From Phaeospirillum sp. (GTDB taxonomy: Bacteria; Pseudomonadota; Alphaproteobacteria; Rhodospirillales; Magnetospirillaceae), in assembly GCA_030651575.1 (NCBI GenBank), contig JAUSFB010000080.1, positions 186,001-250,000 of the forward strand: a stretch of DNA of 64,000 nucleotides, in the 5' to 3' direction. A program made the position numbers and the translations under genes. Positions within the stretch are counted from its first letter, which is position 1; each line of letters begins with the position of its first letter. Below, piece after piece: positions 55,601 to 64,000 of the stretch. Below the pieces are notes generated by a model. The model worked only from the letters and a program-made list of their open reading frames with translations. It did no database searches and had not been told where the DNA came from.

Positions 55601-58600
55601 ATGAAGGACGGCTTTTCCGCCCTCTTCATCCGGCGGCCCGTGGGCACCTTGCTGCTGGCGCTGGGGCTGTTCCTGACCGGAATCGTCGCCTTTAGAAATT
55701 TGCCGGTGGCGCCGCTGCCCAAGGTGGACTTTCCCACCATCTCGGTTCAGGCGCGGCTGCCCGGAGCCGATCCCGCCACCATGGCCGCCACCGTGGCCGC
55801 CCCGCTGGAGCGCCGCCTGGGCGAGATTCCCGGCGTCGCGGAAATGACCTCCACCAGCACCCTGGGCTCGACCAACATCACGGTGCAGTTCGACCTGAAC
55901 CGCGACATCAACGGCGCCGCCCATGACGTGCAAGCCGCCATCAACGCCGCCGGGGCCGAACTGGCCATCGACCTGCCCCAACCGCCGACCTATCGCAAGG
56001 TCAATCCCGCCGACGCGCCGATCCTGATCCTGGCGGTGACCTCGGATCAACTGCCCATGCCCCGGCTCTACGACGCCGCCGACGCCGTCATGGCCAGCCG
56101 CATCTCGCAGGTGGAGGGCGTCGCCCAGGTGACGGTCAGCGGCGCCGACAAGCCCGCCGTCCGGGTGCGGGTCAATCCCTCCCAGCTGGCCGCCATGGGG
56201 GTCGGGCTGGAGGATGTGCGGAGCGCCCTGGCCCAGGCTAATGTGAACATGCCCAAGGGCAATTTCGACGGCGAGCACGAGGCCTTGTCCATCGCCACCA
56301 ACGACCAGCTGTTCACCGCCGCCGCCTATGCCCCGCTGGTGATCAAGACGGCCAACGGGGCTATCGTGCGATTGACGGCGATCGCCTCGGTGGTGGACGG
56401 GGCCGAAAACAGCCGCACCAGCGGCTGGTTCAACCGCGATCGGGCGGTGCTGCTGATCATCAGCAAGCAGCCGGGGGCCAACGTGGTCGAGACGGTGGAG
56501 CGCATCAAACAGATCCTGCCCCAGCTGCGGCGCTGGATGCCGCCGGGCTCGACGGTGTCGTTGCTGTCGGACCGCACCGGCAATATCCGGGGCAATCTGG
56601 ACGATGTGGAGACCACCCTGGCCATCTCCATCGGGCTGGTGATCCTGGTGGTCTATCTGTCGCTGGGGCGGATGACGCCGACCCTGGCGGCCTCCATCAC
56701 GGTGCCGCTGTCCCTGGCCGCCACCTTCGCGGTGATGTGGCTGGTGGGCTACAGCCTCAACAACATCTCGCTGATGGCCATCACCATCTCGGTCGGCTTC
56801 GTGGTCGATGACGCCATCGTGATGATCGAAAACATCTCGCGCCATATCGAAAAGGGCGAAACGCCACTGCAAGCCGCCATCAAGGGCTCGCGCGAGATCG
56901 TCTTCACCGTGGTCTCCATCACCCTGTCGCTGGTGGCGGTGTTCATCCCGCTGCTGTTCATGGGCGGCATCCTGGGCCGTCTGTTTCGTGAATTCGCCGT
57001 GACCCTGTCGGTCGCCATCATCGCCTCGGCGCTGGTATCGCTGACCGTCACGCCGACCCTGTTCGGCCATCTGATGACGCGGATCAAGGCCCGGCCGCCC
57101 TCGCTGGTGGCCCGCATGGGTGAAGCCGGGATGGCGTGGATGGAGCGGACCTACGAATCCGGCCTCGGCTGGGTGCTGGAGCATCAGCGGCTGATGCTGG
57201 GCGTGATGTTCGGCACGATCGGCCTGACCGTCTATCTCTATGGCGCGGTGCCCAAGGGATTCTTTCCGCCCCAGGATACCGGCCTCGTCTTCGTCAGCGT
57301 CGAGGGGCGGGTCGACATCTCGTTCCGCTCCATCGCCGAGCGGCAGCAAAAGGTGGCCGAGGTGATGCTGTCCGATCCGGCGGTGGCGGGGCTGGGCTCG
57401 TTCGTGGGAGCCGGCGGCTTCGGCACCAACCACCAGGGCCGCATGTTCATCAGCCTGAAGCCCCTGGCCGAGCGCAAGATCAGCGTCCAGGACGTCATCA
57501 ACCGGCTACGCCCCAAACTGGCCCAAGTGGAGGGCGTGACGGTCTACATGTTCCCCGGCCAGGACATCCGGGTCGGGGGCCGCATGGGCAAGGCGCAGTT
57601 CCAGTTCGTGCTGTGGGGCGAATCCCTGGATGAACTGCGCCAATGGACCCCAAAGCTGGTGGAGCGCCTGAAGTCCGAGCCGGGTCTGGTGGACGTCTCC
57701 AGCGACCAGGACGCCGCCATTCCCCAGATGCAGGTGGTGGTGGACCGCGACGCCGCCGCCCGGCTGGGAGTCTCCATGAACGAGGTCGATCAGGTGTTGC
57801 AGAACGCCTTCGCCCAGCGTCAGGTCTCGATCATCTACACCCACCGCAATCAGTACAAGGTGGTGCTGGAGGTCGATCCGCGCTTTCAGGAAGACCCGGC
57901 CTCGCTGCATCTGCTGTGGGTCAGGACCGCCGGCGGACGTCAGGTGCCGCTGGACGCGCTGGCCCGGTTCGAATCCACCACCGCGCCGGTCTCGGTGGCG
58001 CATCAAGGCCAGTTTCCCGCCGCGACCATCAGCTTCAACCTGACGCCCGGCACCCCGTTGGGGGTGGCGTCCGAGCGGGTGCAGGCGGCGGCGCGGGCCA
58101 TCGGCCTGCCGGCGGGGCTGCGCTGGGAATTCGCCGGCAACGCCAAGGTGTTCGCCGAATCGCTGGGCGACCAGCCGATCCTGATCGGCGCCGCCCTGCT
58201 GACCATCTACATCGTGCTGGGCGTGCTGTACGAGAGCACCTTGCACCCGCTGACCATCCTCTCGACCCTGCCCTCGGCTGGTATCGGGGCGCTGCTGGCG
58301 TTGCTGGCCACCGATACCGAGCTGACCCTGATCAGCATCATCGGCGTCTTCCTGCTGATGGGGATCGTCAAGAAGAACGGCATCTTGATGGTGGATTTCG
58401 CCATCGAGGCGGAAAAGCGGGGGGTGCCGCCACGGGAAGCCATCCTCGACGCCTGCCGCACCCGCTTTCGCCCCATCACCATGACCACCTTCACCGCCTT
58501 GCTGGGAGCGGTGCCACTGGCGCTGGCCTCCGGCCCCGGCGGGGCGCTGCGCCAACCGCTGGGCATCGCCATCGTCGGCGGGCTGTTGCTGTCGCAGCTG

Positions 58601-58699
58601 TTGACCCTGTACACCACACCCGTGGTCTATCTCGCGCTCGCCCGCCTGTCCCGTCGGTGGCGATCGCGGCGCAAGCGGCCCGTGGAGATATCGCCGTGA
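55601..58699 (+). CDS. mdtC: RND efflux pump subunit, MdtC-like
   Basis: The second RND pump subunit, 1032 residues. N-terminus FSALFIRRPVGTLLLALGLFL, and GFVVDDAIVMIENI holds the relay Asp pair near residue 401. Overall layout matches mdtB, with distinctive sequence in the periplasmic loops. It begins five bases after mdtB and its stop overlaps the start of the outer-membrane lipoprotein gene (TGATG). Operon order mdtA-B-C-OMP supports a complete tripartite exporter. Confidence 0.95.
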   Translation: MKDGFSALFIRRPVGTLLLALGLFLTGIVAFRNLPVAPLPKVDFPTISVQARLPGADPATMAATVAAPLERRLGEIPGVAEMTSTSTLGSTNITVQFDLNRDINGAAHDVQAAINAAGAELAIDLPQPPTYRKVNPADAPILILAVTSDQLPMPRLYDAADAVMASRISQVEGVAQVTVSGADKPAVRVRVNPSQLAAMGVGLEDVRSALAQANVNMPKGNFDGEHEALSIATNDQLFTAAAYAPLVIKTANGAIVRLTAIASVVDGAENSRTSGWFNRDRAVLLIISKQPGANVVETVERIKQILPQLRRWMPPGSTVSLLSDRTGNIRGNLDDVETTLAISIGLVILVVYLSLGRMTPTLAASITVPLSLAATFAVMWLVGYSLNNISLMAITISVGFVVDDAIVMIENISRHIEKGETPLQAAIKGSREIVFTVVSITLSLVAVFIPLLFMGGILGRLFREFAVTLSVAIIASALVSLTVTPTLFGHLMTRIKARPPSLVARMGEAGMAWMERTYESGLGWVLEHQRLMLGVMFGTIGLTVYLYGAVPKGFFPPQDTGLVFVSVEGRVDISFRSIAERQQKVAEVMLSDPAVAGLGSFVGAGGFGTNHQGRMFISLKPLAERKISVQDVINRLRPKLAQVEGVTVYMFPGQDIRVGGRMGKAQFQFVLWGESLDELRQWTPKLVERLKSEPGLVDVSSDQDAAIPQMQVVVDRDAAARLGVSMNEVDQVLQNAFAQRQVSIIYTHRNQYKVVLEVDPRFQEDPASLHLLWVRTAGGRQVPLDALARFESTTAPVSVAHQGQFPAATISFNLTPGTPLGVASERVQAAARAIGLPAGLRWEFAGNAKVFAESLGDQPILIGAALLTIYIVLGVLYESTLHPLTILSTLPSAGIGALLALLATDTELTLISIIGVFLLMGIVKKNGILMVDFAIEAEKRGVPPREAILDACRTRFRPITMTTFTALLGAVPLALASGPGGALRQPLGIAIVGGLLLSQLLTLYTTPVVYLALARLSRRWRSRRKRPVEISP

Positions 58700-60105
58700 T
58701 GAGACCCATGATTCTTCTTGCCTCCGCCCTGGCGCTGACCGGCTGCTCGATCGGCGACGACTACGTCAGGCCCACCACCAAGGCCCCCGCCGCCTGGAAG
58801 AACGCCGCCACTCCGGTGACACGGGCGGAATGGCCGTCGGCCGACTGGTGGCGGCGGTTTGGCTCCATCCGGCTGGACGAGCTGATGCGCCAGGCCCAGG
58901 CCGGCAATTTCGATCTGGCCATCGCCATGGCCAAGGTCCGCCAGGCCGACGCCCAGGCGGCGATCATGGGAGCGCCGCTGCTGCCCTCGCTATCAGGCAG
59001 CGGCGGCGCCAGCCGGGGGCGCGCCTCCATGGCCAACAGCACCGCGTCCTCCAGCACCAAGGCCCCCAAGGCCGTCTACACCACCTCGACCAACACCTTG
59101 TTGAACGCCAGCTATGAAATCGACTTCTGGGGCAAGAACGCTGCCGCGCGGGACGCGGCCGAAGCGGTGGCTCAGGCCAGCCGCTTTGACCAGCAGACCG
59201 TTATGCTGACCGTTCAGTCCAGTATCGCCACCAGCTATTTCGACATCCTGGGCTTGCAGGAGCGCCTGCGGGTGGCGCGGCGGAATATCGCCAACTCGGA
59301 GAACGTGCTGAACGTGTTCCACGACCGCCTCGCCGCTGGCACCGCCACCTCGCTGGATGTGGCGCAGCAGGAAAGTGTGGTCGCCGCCCAGCGCGCCACC
59401 ATCGCGCCGCTGGAGCAGCAGATGCGCCAGGACTTCAACGCGCTGGCTATCCTGACCGGTCGGTTACCCGAAGAACTGACCCTGGCGCCCGAGACCCTGG
59501 CGGGCCTTTCCATTCCGGCGGTGGCGCCGGGCCTGCCGTCCGAGCTGCTGATCCGCCGCCCCGACGTGCAGGCGGCGGAAGCGAACCTGCGCGGCGCCAA
59601 CGCCGATATCACGGTGGCCCGCGCCGCCTGGTTTCCCAGCATCAGCCTGACCGGTCAAGGCGGCTTCCAAAGCCTCGACCTCGCCAAGATGATGGACCAT
59701 ACCAGCCTGCTGTGGTCGCTGGCCTCGTCGGCGACCCAGCCCATCTTCGACGGCGGCAAGATCGCCGGAACGGTGGAGCAGAAACGGGCGCGCTGGGACG
59801 AACTGTCCCAGACTTACCGCAAGGCGGTGGCCTCGGCCTTCTCCGATGTGGAAAACGCCCTGATCGCGGTAGAGAAGACCACGGAAGAGGTCGAAGCCCA
59901 GCGGGTGGCGGAAGCCACCGCCCGCCGCGCCTTCGAGATCGCCCAATCGCTGATGGCCGGCGGCACCGTCGACATCACCACCGTGCTGAACACTCAAAAG
60001 ACCCTGTTCACCGCCCAGGACGCCCAGGCCCAGGCCCAACTCCTCCAACTCCAGGCGCTGGTCGGCCTCTACAAGGCCATGGGCGGCGGCTGGTCGGGAG
60101 GGTGA
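58699..60105 (+). CDS. Efflux outer-membrane lipoprotein, NodT/OprM family
   Basis: A 468-residue outer-membrane channel. Lipobox LALTGC gives a lipidated Cys16, followed by the family start SIGDDYVRPTTKAPAAW. Two repeats with long helices (ILGLQERLRVARRNIANSENV; ELLIRRPDVQAAEANLRGANADI) match OprM/NodT proteins. ATG at 58699 overlaps the mdtC stop; the open frame continues upstream inside mdtC but is a shadow. It would supply the outer-membrane duct for the MdtABC-like pump. It ends 6 bases from the convergent tadC. Confidence 0.94.
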   Translation: MRPMILLASALALTGCSIGDDYVRPTTKAPAAWKNAATPVTRAEWPSADWWRRFGSIRLDELMRQAQAGNFDLAIAMAKVRQADAQAAIMGAPLLPSLSGSGGASRGRASMANSTASSSTKAPKAVYTTSTNTLLNASYEIDFWGKNAAARDAAEAVAQASRFDQQTVMLTVQSSIATSYFDILGLQERLRVARRNIANSENVLNVFHDRLAAGTATSLDVAQQESVVAAQRATIAPLEQQMRQDFNALAILTGRLPEELTLAPETLAGLSIPAVAPGLPSELLIRRPDVQAAEANLRGANADITVARAAWFPSISLTGQGGFQSLDLAKMMDHTSLLWSLASSATQPIFDGGKIAGTVEQKRARWDELSQTYRKAVASAFSDVENALIAVEKTTEEVEAQRVAEATARRAFEIAQSLMAGGTVDITTVLNTQKTLFTAQDAQAQAQLLQLQALVGLYKAMGGGWSGG

Positions 60106-60111
60106 GTTTCC

Positions 60112-61056
60112 CTACTTCATGATCCCGGAGACCTGGATCACGGCAGGGCCGGCGATCACCATGAACAGCACCGGCAGGAAGAACACGATCATCGGCACCG
60201 TCAACTTGGCGGATAGCGACGCCGCCTTTTTTTCGGCGGTGGCCATGCGGGATTCGCGATTCTCCTGGGCCAGCACCTTGAGAGCCTGACTGACCGGGGT
60301 GCCGTATTTCTCCGATTGCAGCAAGGTGGTGGACAGGGACTTGACCTGGGGCAGGCCGGTGCGGTCGGCCAGATTCTCCCAGGCGTGGCGGCGATCGCCG
60401 AGAAAGGCCAGCTCCGCCGAGGTCAGGGCGAATTCTTCCGCCAGAATCGGCGCGTTCTCTCCCATTTCCTCCACCACCCGACCCAACGCCGATTCCACCG
60501 ACAGGCCGGCATCGACGCAGATCACCATCAGGTCCAGGGCGTCGGGGAAGGCCCGCGCCACCGCGAATTGACGTTTCTGGATGGCGTTGGTCAGCATGAT
60601 CTGCGGCAGATAGCCCCCCACCACCATGGCCCCGATCAAGATCAGCGCCCGGTTCATCACCGGCAGATCACCGAACACGGTGGTGGCGTAGACCAGCCCC
60701 ACCGCCAGCAGAACCACCGGCAAGGCCACCCGTGAAAAGATGAAGGTCAGCGGCGCCGCCTGACCACGCCACCCCGCCTGGGCCAGCTTGGCCTTGAGAT
60801 CCTTGGCCTCCAGCAGATCCTGGAGTTTGAGACGATCGACCACGGCGCGCATCAAGGCCAGACGACGCTGAGGCTGGACCTTGCGACGGCCGCCTTGCAA
60901 GGCGGCGCGCTGCGCCGCCGACAGCTCTTGCCGCCGGGCCGCCACCGCCCGCAAACGGCTGGCCAACCGGTCGCGCGCCATCAGCGGCAGCGACAACGCC
61001 ACGACCGAGGCGAAGGCGGCAATGCAAGCGACGATTACGATCAGGGTCGGCAACAT
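60112..61056 (-). CDS. tadC: Type II secretion F-family protein, TadC-like
   Basis: A 314-residue inner-membrane protein of the Tad/Flp pilus platform. Membrane segments lie near the N-terminus, about 100-150 and the C-terminus. The T2SSF domain holds FPDALDLMVICVDAGLSVESALGRV and SEKYGTPVSQALKVLAQE, typical of TadC. I favour ATG 61056, which has AAAGGGGG upstream; an alternative GTG at 61077 overlaps the tadB stop. Last gene of the visible tad segment. Partner is TadB. Confidence 0.92.
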   Translation of the reverse strand: MLPTLIVIVACIAAFASVVALSLPLMARDRLASRLRAVAARRQELSAAQRAALQGGRRKVQPQRRLALMRAVVDRLKLQDLLEAKDLKAKLAQAGWRGQAAPLTFIFSRVALPVVLLAVGLVYATTVFGDLPVMNRALILIGAMVVGGYLPQIMLTNAIQKRQFAVARAFPDALDLMVICVDAGLSVESALGRVVEEMGENAPILAEEFALTSAELAFLGDRRHAWENLADRTGLPQVKSLSTTLLQSEKYGTPVSQALKVLAQENRESRMATAEKKAASLSAKLTVPMIVFFLPVLFMVIAGPAVIQVSGIMK

Positions 61057-61073
61057 TTCCCGGCGTCCCCCTT

Positions 61074-62060
61074 TCACATATCAAAGTTGATCATTTTGCG
61101 CATGACCAGCAGCCCGGTGATTTCGGTCATGCCGCCGACGACCAGCAAGATATTGCCGAGATCGGTGGTGAACAACACCCCGATATAGCCGGGCGCCAGC
61201 GCCGCCAGCGCCCCGATGACCACGAAGGGCAGCGAGCCGATGATATAGGCCGATGCCCTGGCCTCGCTGGCGAAGGCCTGCACCTTGTCGCGCATGCGTT
61301 TTCTCGCCCGCAGCACCTCGGACAGCTTGGCCAGGGTATCGGCCAGATTGCCGCCGGTCTGCTGCTGGATGGCGATGACGATGGAAAAGTAGCGCAGTTC
61401 GGCGGTGGGCATGCGCTCGACCGCGCGGGCCAACACCTCCTGAAGATTAAGCCCCAGCTTCTGCCCCTCGGTGATCAGGCGAAACTCGGCGCCGATGGGA
61501 TCGTTCATCTCGCGGCCGATGATGTTGATGCACTCGCCCAGCGGCAAGCCCGAGCGGATGCCGCGCACCACCACGTCGATGGCGTCGGAGAACTGGCTGG
61601 TAAACAGGCCGATCCGCCGTTTGGCCTTGATCCCGATCACCAGTTTCGGCACCCCGATTCCAACCACGACCGCGATCAGAAGCGCCGACAGGGTGCCCAG
61701 CGCCATCAGCTTGGCGGCCCCGAAAATCACCATGGTCAAGGCCGCGCAGGCGGCCAGGTATTGCCAGACCTCCACATGCACGCCGGCCATCATCAGCTGC
61801 TCGCGCAGGAGATAGCCGCGCTGGCGGGTCCGGGTTCCCTCCACCTGCTTCAACCGCGCCTGTACCGATTTACGCTTGGGCAAGCGCCCCTGACGCCGCG
61901 TGGCGCCGCCACCGCCAAGAGCCGCCAGCCGGCGCTTGATCCTGGCGCGGGGGCCGTGAATCAGGGAGATCATGATCCAGCCCAGCACCGCCAAGGCCAG
62001 CAGCAGCGCCACCACCACGATGGCGACCCCGGCAGGCAGGCGGGACAGAGCGTCAAACAT
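61074..62060 (-). CDS. tadB: Type II secretion F-family protein, TadB-like
   Basis: A 328-residue inner-membrane platform protein with membrane segments near 10-32, 105-150 and 265-325. The T2SSF block is FSDAIDVVVRGIRSGLPLGECI and IAIQQQTGGNLADTLAKLSEVLR, characteristic of TadB. It overlaps the cpaF 3' end by 8 bases. Together with TadC it would anchor the CpaF ATPase for Flp pilus assembly or surface attachment. Confidence 0.94.
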   Translation of the reverse strand: MFDALSRLPAGVAIVVVALLLALAVLGWIMISLIHGPRARIKRRLAALGGGGATRRQGRLPKRKSVQARLKQVEGTRTRQRGYLLREQLMMAGVHVEVWQYLAACAALTMVIFGAAKLMALGTLSALLIAVVVGIGVPKLVIGIKAKRRIGLFTSQFSDAIDVVVRGIRSGLPLGECINIIGREMNDPIGAEFRLITEGQKLGLNLQEVLARAVERMPTAELRYFSIVIAIQQQTGGNLADTLAKLSEVLRARKRMRDKVQAFASEARASAYIIGSLPFVVIGALAALAPGYIGVLFTTDLGNILLVVGGMTEITGLLVMRKMINFDM

Positions 62061-63450
62061 GGGCTTCGCTCAGGGCCTCGGCCAGATCGCGGTCCAGGCC
62101 GTAATAGCGGGCGCGATCCCAAAAGGCCGGACGCAGGCCGGTGGGCCGGTGACGGCCGATGACGCGGCCACGGGCGTCCTCGCCCTCGAACTCGAACACG
62201 AACAGATCCTGAAGGGTGATGACATCGCCCTCCATGCCGATCACCTCGGTGATATGGGTGATCTTGCGGGTGCCGTCGCGCAGACGCGATGCCTGGACGA
62301 TTACATTGACCGCCGAGGCGATCTGTTCGCGCACCGCCTTGGCCGGCAAATTATAGCCGCCCATGGCCACCATGTTCTCGACGCGCGACAAGGCGTCACG
62401 CGGCGTATTGGCGTGGATGGTCCCCATGGAGCCGTCATGGCCGGTATTCATGGCTTGCAGCAGATCGAAGGCCTCGGGGCCGCGCACCTCGCCGACGATG
62501 ATCCGCTCGGGCCGCATGCGCAGGCAGTTCTTGACCAGATCGCGCATGGTCACCGCGCCGACGCCTTCCAGATTGGGCGGTCTGGTTTCCAGCCGGACCA
62601 CATGGGGCTGCTGCAATTGCAGCTCGGCGGCGTCCTCGCAGGTGACGATACGCTCGGTCAGGTCGATATAGCGGGTCAGGCAGTTAAGCAGCGTCGTCTT
62701 GCCCGAACCGGTTCCCCCCGAGACCAGAATGTTGCAGCGAACCGCCGAGGCGATCTGCAACACCTTGGACGCCTGGGGAGTCAGGGAGCCGAACTCCACC
62801 AGCTTGTCCAGGGTCAGTTTCTCGCGCTTGAACTTCCGGATGGTCAGGGTCGGGCCGTCGATGGCCAGCGGCGGCACGATGACGTTGACGCGCGAGCCAT
62901 CGGCCAGACGGGCATCGCAGATGGGACTGGATTCATCGACCCGCCGCCCCACCGCCGAGACGATGCGCTGACAGATATTCATCAGCTGGGCATTGTCGCG
63001 GAACTTGATGTCGGTCAGCTCGATCTTGCCTTCGGACTCGATATAGACCTTGTCGGCGCCGTTGACCATGATGTCGGCGATGTCGTCGCGCGCCAGCAGC
63101 GGCTCCAGCGGCCCCAGGCCCAGCACGTCGTTGCAGATGTCGGAAATCACCGCCATCTGCTCGGCGGCCGACAGCACCATGTTGCGCATGCTGATGATCT
63201 CGGCGACGATGTCCGAGATTTCCTCCCGCACCTGGGCGGGTTCGAGATTACCCAGCTCGGTGGGGTCCACCGAATCGATCAGATCGTTGAAAATGGCGAT
63301 CTTGAGGTCGGACAGCCGCTGATCCAGATCGGACGAACGGACCCCGACCGGAGCCGAAGCCGCGACCGGAGCCGCCCGCTCACGCGGGGCGGCCGCAGGC
63401 GGGGCGGCTTCCATGGTCGAGGAGGGCGGGGCTGCGCGGCGGCCGAACAT
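62053..63450 (-). CDS. cpaF: Tad/Flp pilus assembly ATPase CpaF (TadA)
   Basis: A 465-residue secretion ATPase. Walker [14 protein letters not shown] lies near residue 247, followed by the Asp-box-like CEDAAELQL, the arginine-rich VRLETRPPN region and Walker B-type [19 protein letters not shown] with a His-box ([12 protein letters not shown]). It powers assembly or retraction of Flp pili. The N-terminal segment (about 1-40) is Pro/Ala-rich. It starts 3 bases after cpaE ends and overlaps tadB. Confidence 0.96.
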   Translation of the reverse strand: MFGRRAAPPSSTMEAAPPAAAPRERAAPVAASAPVGVRSSDLDQRLSDLKIAIFNDLIDSVDPTELGNLEPAQVREEISDIVAEIISMRNMVLSAAEQMAVISDICNDVLGLGPLEPLLARDDIADIMVNGADKVYIESEGKIELTDIKFRDNAQLMNICQRIVSAVGRRVDESSPICDARLADGSRVNVIVPPLAIDGPTLTIRKFKREKLTLDKLVEFGSLTPQASKVLQIASAVRCNILVSGGTGSGKTTLLNCLTRYIDLTERIVTCEDAAELQLQQPHVVRLETRPPNLEGVGAVTMRDLVKNCLRMRPERIIVGEVRGPEAFDLLQAMNTGHDGSMGTIHANTPRDALSRVENMVAMGGYNLPAKAVREQIASAVNVIVQASRLRDGTRKITHITEVIGMEGDVITLQDLFVFEFEGEDARGRVIGRHRPTGLRPAFWDRARYYGLDRDLAEALSEAHV

Positions 63451-63453
63451 GGG

Positions 63454-64000
63454 CTATTTCCCAAACCAGGCGAGCAGGCCCCCGCTCCGCTTCGGCGTCA
63501 CCTTGCGGGAGGACGGCGCCTTGCCGGCCAAAGACTGGACCAGCTGATTCAGCGTCTGATTGACCTTGTGCGTCTTCGCCGCCTCCCCGACCATCTGGCC
63601 GTTATTGGCCGCCTCGCCGAACACCTGCGGCTCGGACGGGATCGCCAGCGACGGCGTCACCTTAATGGTCTCCTCGAAATCCTTGGGGGTCAGTTGGGTC
63701 TTGCGCGATGGATCGACCTTGTTGAGTACCAGCCGGGGCGGCGCGATGCTGCCGCGCCGGGGAGCCAGCACGTCGATCAGCGACTTGGCATCCCGCAGGC
63801 TGGCGAAATCGGGCGTGGCGGTGACGACCACCTCGTCGGCCACCGACAGCAGATGCTCGGTCCAGTCGGCCCAGACATGGGGGATGTCCAACACCACCAC
63901 GCTGGCCATGCGCGCCGCCAGATCAAGCATATGGTCAAGGCTGTCCAGGGAAATACTGGCATGAATGCGGCAATCGCCGGGCGAGGCCAGGATCTGGAGA
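63454..64000 (-). CDS. cpaE: CpaE/TadZ-like pilus localisation ATPase (C-terminal part)
   Basis: The frame is open to the end of the window, so only about the last 181 residues are seen. The MinD-like segments VVVLDIPHVWADWTEHLL and VTATPDFASLRDAKSLIDVL followed by LVLNKVDPSRK match CpaE/TadZ, which positions Tad pilus machinery at the cell pole. The P-loop would lie upstream, outside. It is directly ahead of cpaF (3-base gap), and ends GLLAWFGK. Confidence 0.9.
   Translation of the reverse strand, partial: LQILASPGDCRIHASISLDSLDHMLDLAARMASVVVLDIPHVWADWTEHLLSVADEVVVTATPDFASLRDAKSLIDVLAPRRGSIAPPRLVLNKVDPSRKTQLTPKDFEETIKVTPSLAIPSEPQVFGEAANNGQMVGEAAKTHKVNQTLNQLVQSLAGKAPSSRKVTPKRSGGLLAWFGK

Overview
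The window is 64 kb of GC-rich, densely coded chromosome from an alphaproteobacterium. The gene set fits Rhodospirillales, most likely a Magnetospirillum/Paramagnetospirillum-type organism: a NAD-linked hoxFUYHW hydrogenase, a benzoate-CoA ligase beside a Liv-type ABC transporter, a GltX/CitS/AspS housekeeping block, Tad pilus genes, a chemoreceptor and a diguanylate cyclase. The genus is an inference from gene content. I see no phage, IS element, CRISPR array, rRNA or tRNA. No stretch over about 260 bases lacks a gene.

Layout. (1) 1-4.7 kb: 3' end of glyS, ppdK with a clear terminator, a single-domain response regulator and an RMD1/DUF155 membrane protein. (2) 4.8-17.0 kb: a possible surface and signalling region. 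It holds a chemoreceptor, a 1349-residue mosaic secreted protein (FecR domain, polyQ, Ala/Lys repeats, collagen-like repeats, RTX-like C-terminus), a divergent type I secretion system (TolC, ABC, HlyD) and a GGDEF protein with a periplasmic CxxCH motif. (3) 17.2-23.7 kb: an operon reading hoxF-hoxU-hoxY-hoxH-hoxW, followed by two unrecognised cysteine-containing proteins and an AhpD-like protein. A GNAT-Rrf2 pair lies divergently. (4) 24.9-34.9 kb: comEC, gltX, gltA, aspS, rnd, a YkgJ-type cysteine-cluster protein and an AsmA-like protein. (5) 34.9-42.1 kb: an ABC transporter operon ending in benzoate-CoA ligase, opposite a fumarylpyruvate hydrolase-like gene; this suggests aromatic acid uptake and catabolism. 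(6) 42.2-48 kb: an unrecognised 492-residue protein and the overlapping glnE-bcp-DUF455 operon. (7) 48-60.1 kb: a YhdP/AsmA-like protein, then an mdtABC-like RND efflux operon with its own outer-membrane lipoprotein. (8) 60.1-64 kb: tadC, tadB, cpaF and a partial cpaE.

Many neighbours overlap by 1-8 bases (ATGA, TGATG or GTGA junctions), so translational coupling is widespread. Numerous long antisense frames exist only because of high GC codon bias and are not annotated. The points most worth following up are the mosaic secreted protein with its dedicated exporter, the heme/cysteine-cluster GGDEF protein, and the two unknown proteins at the end of the hox operon.
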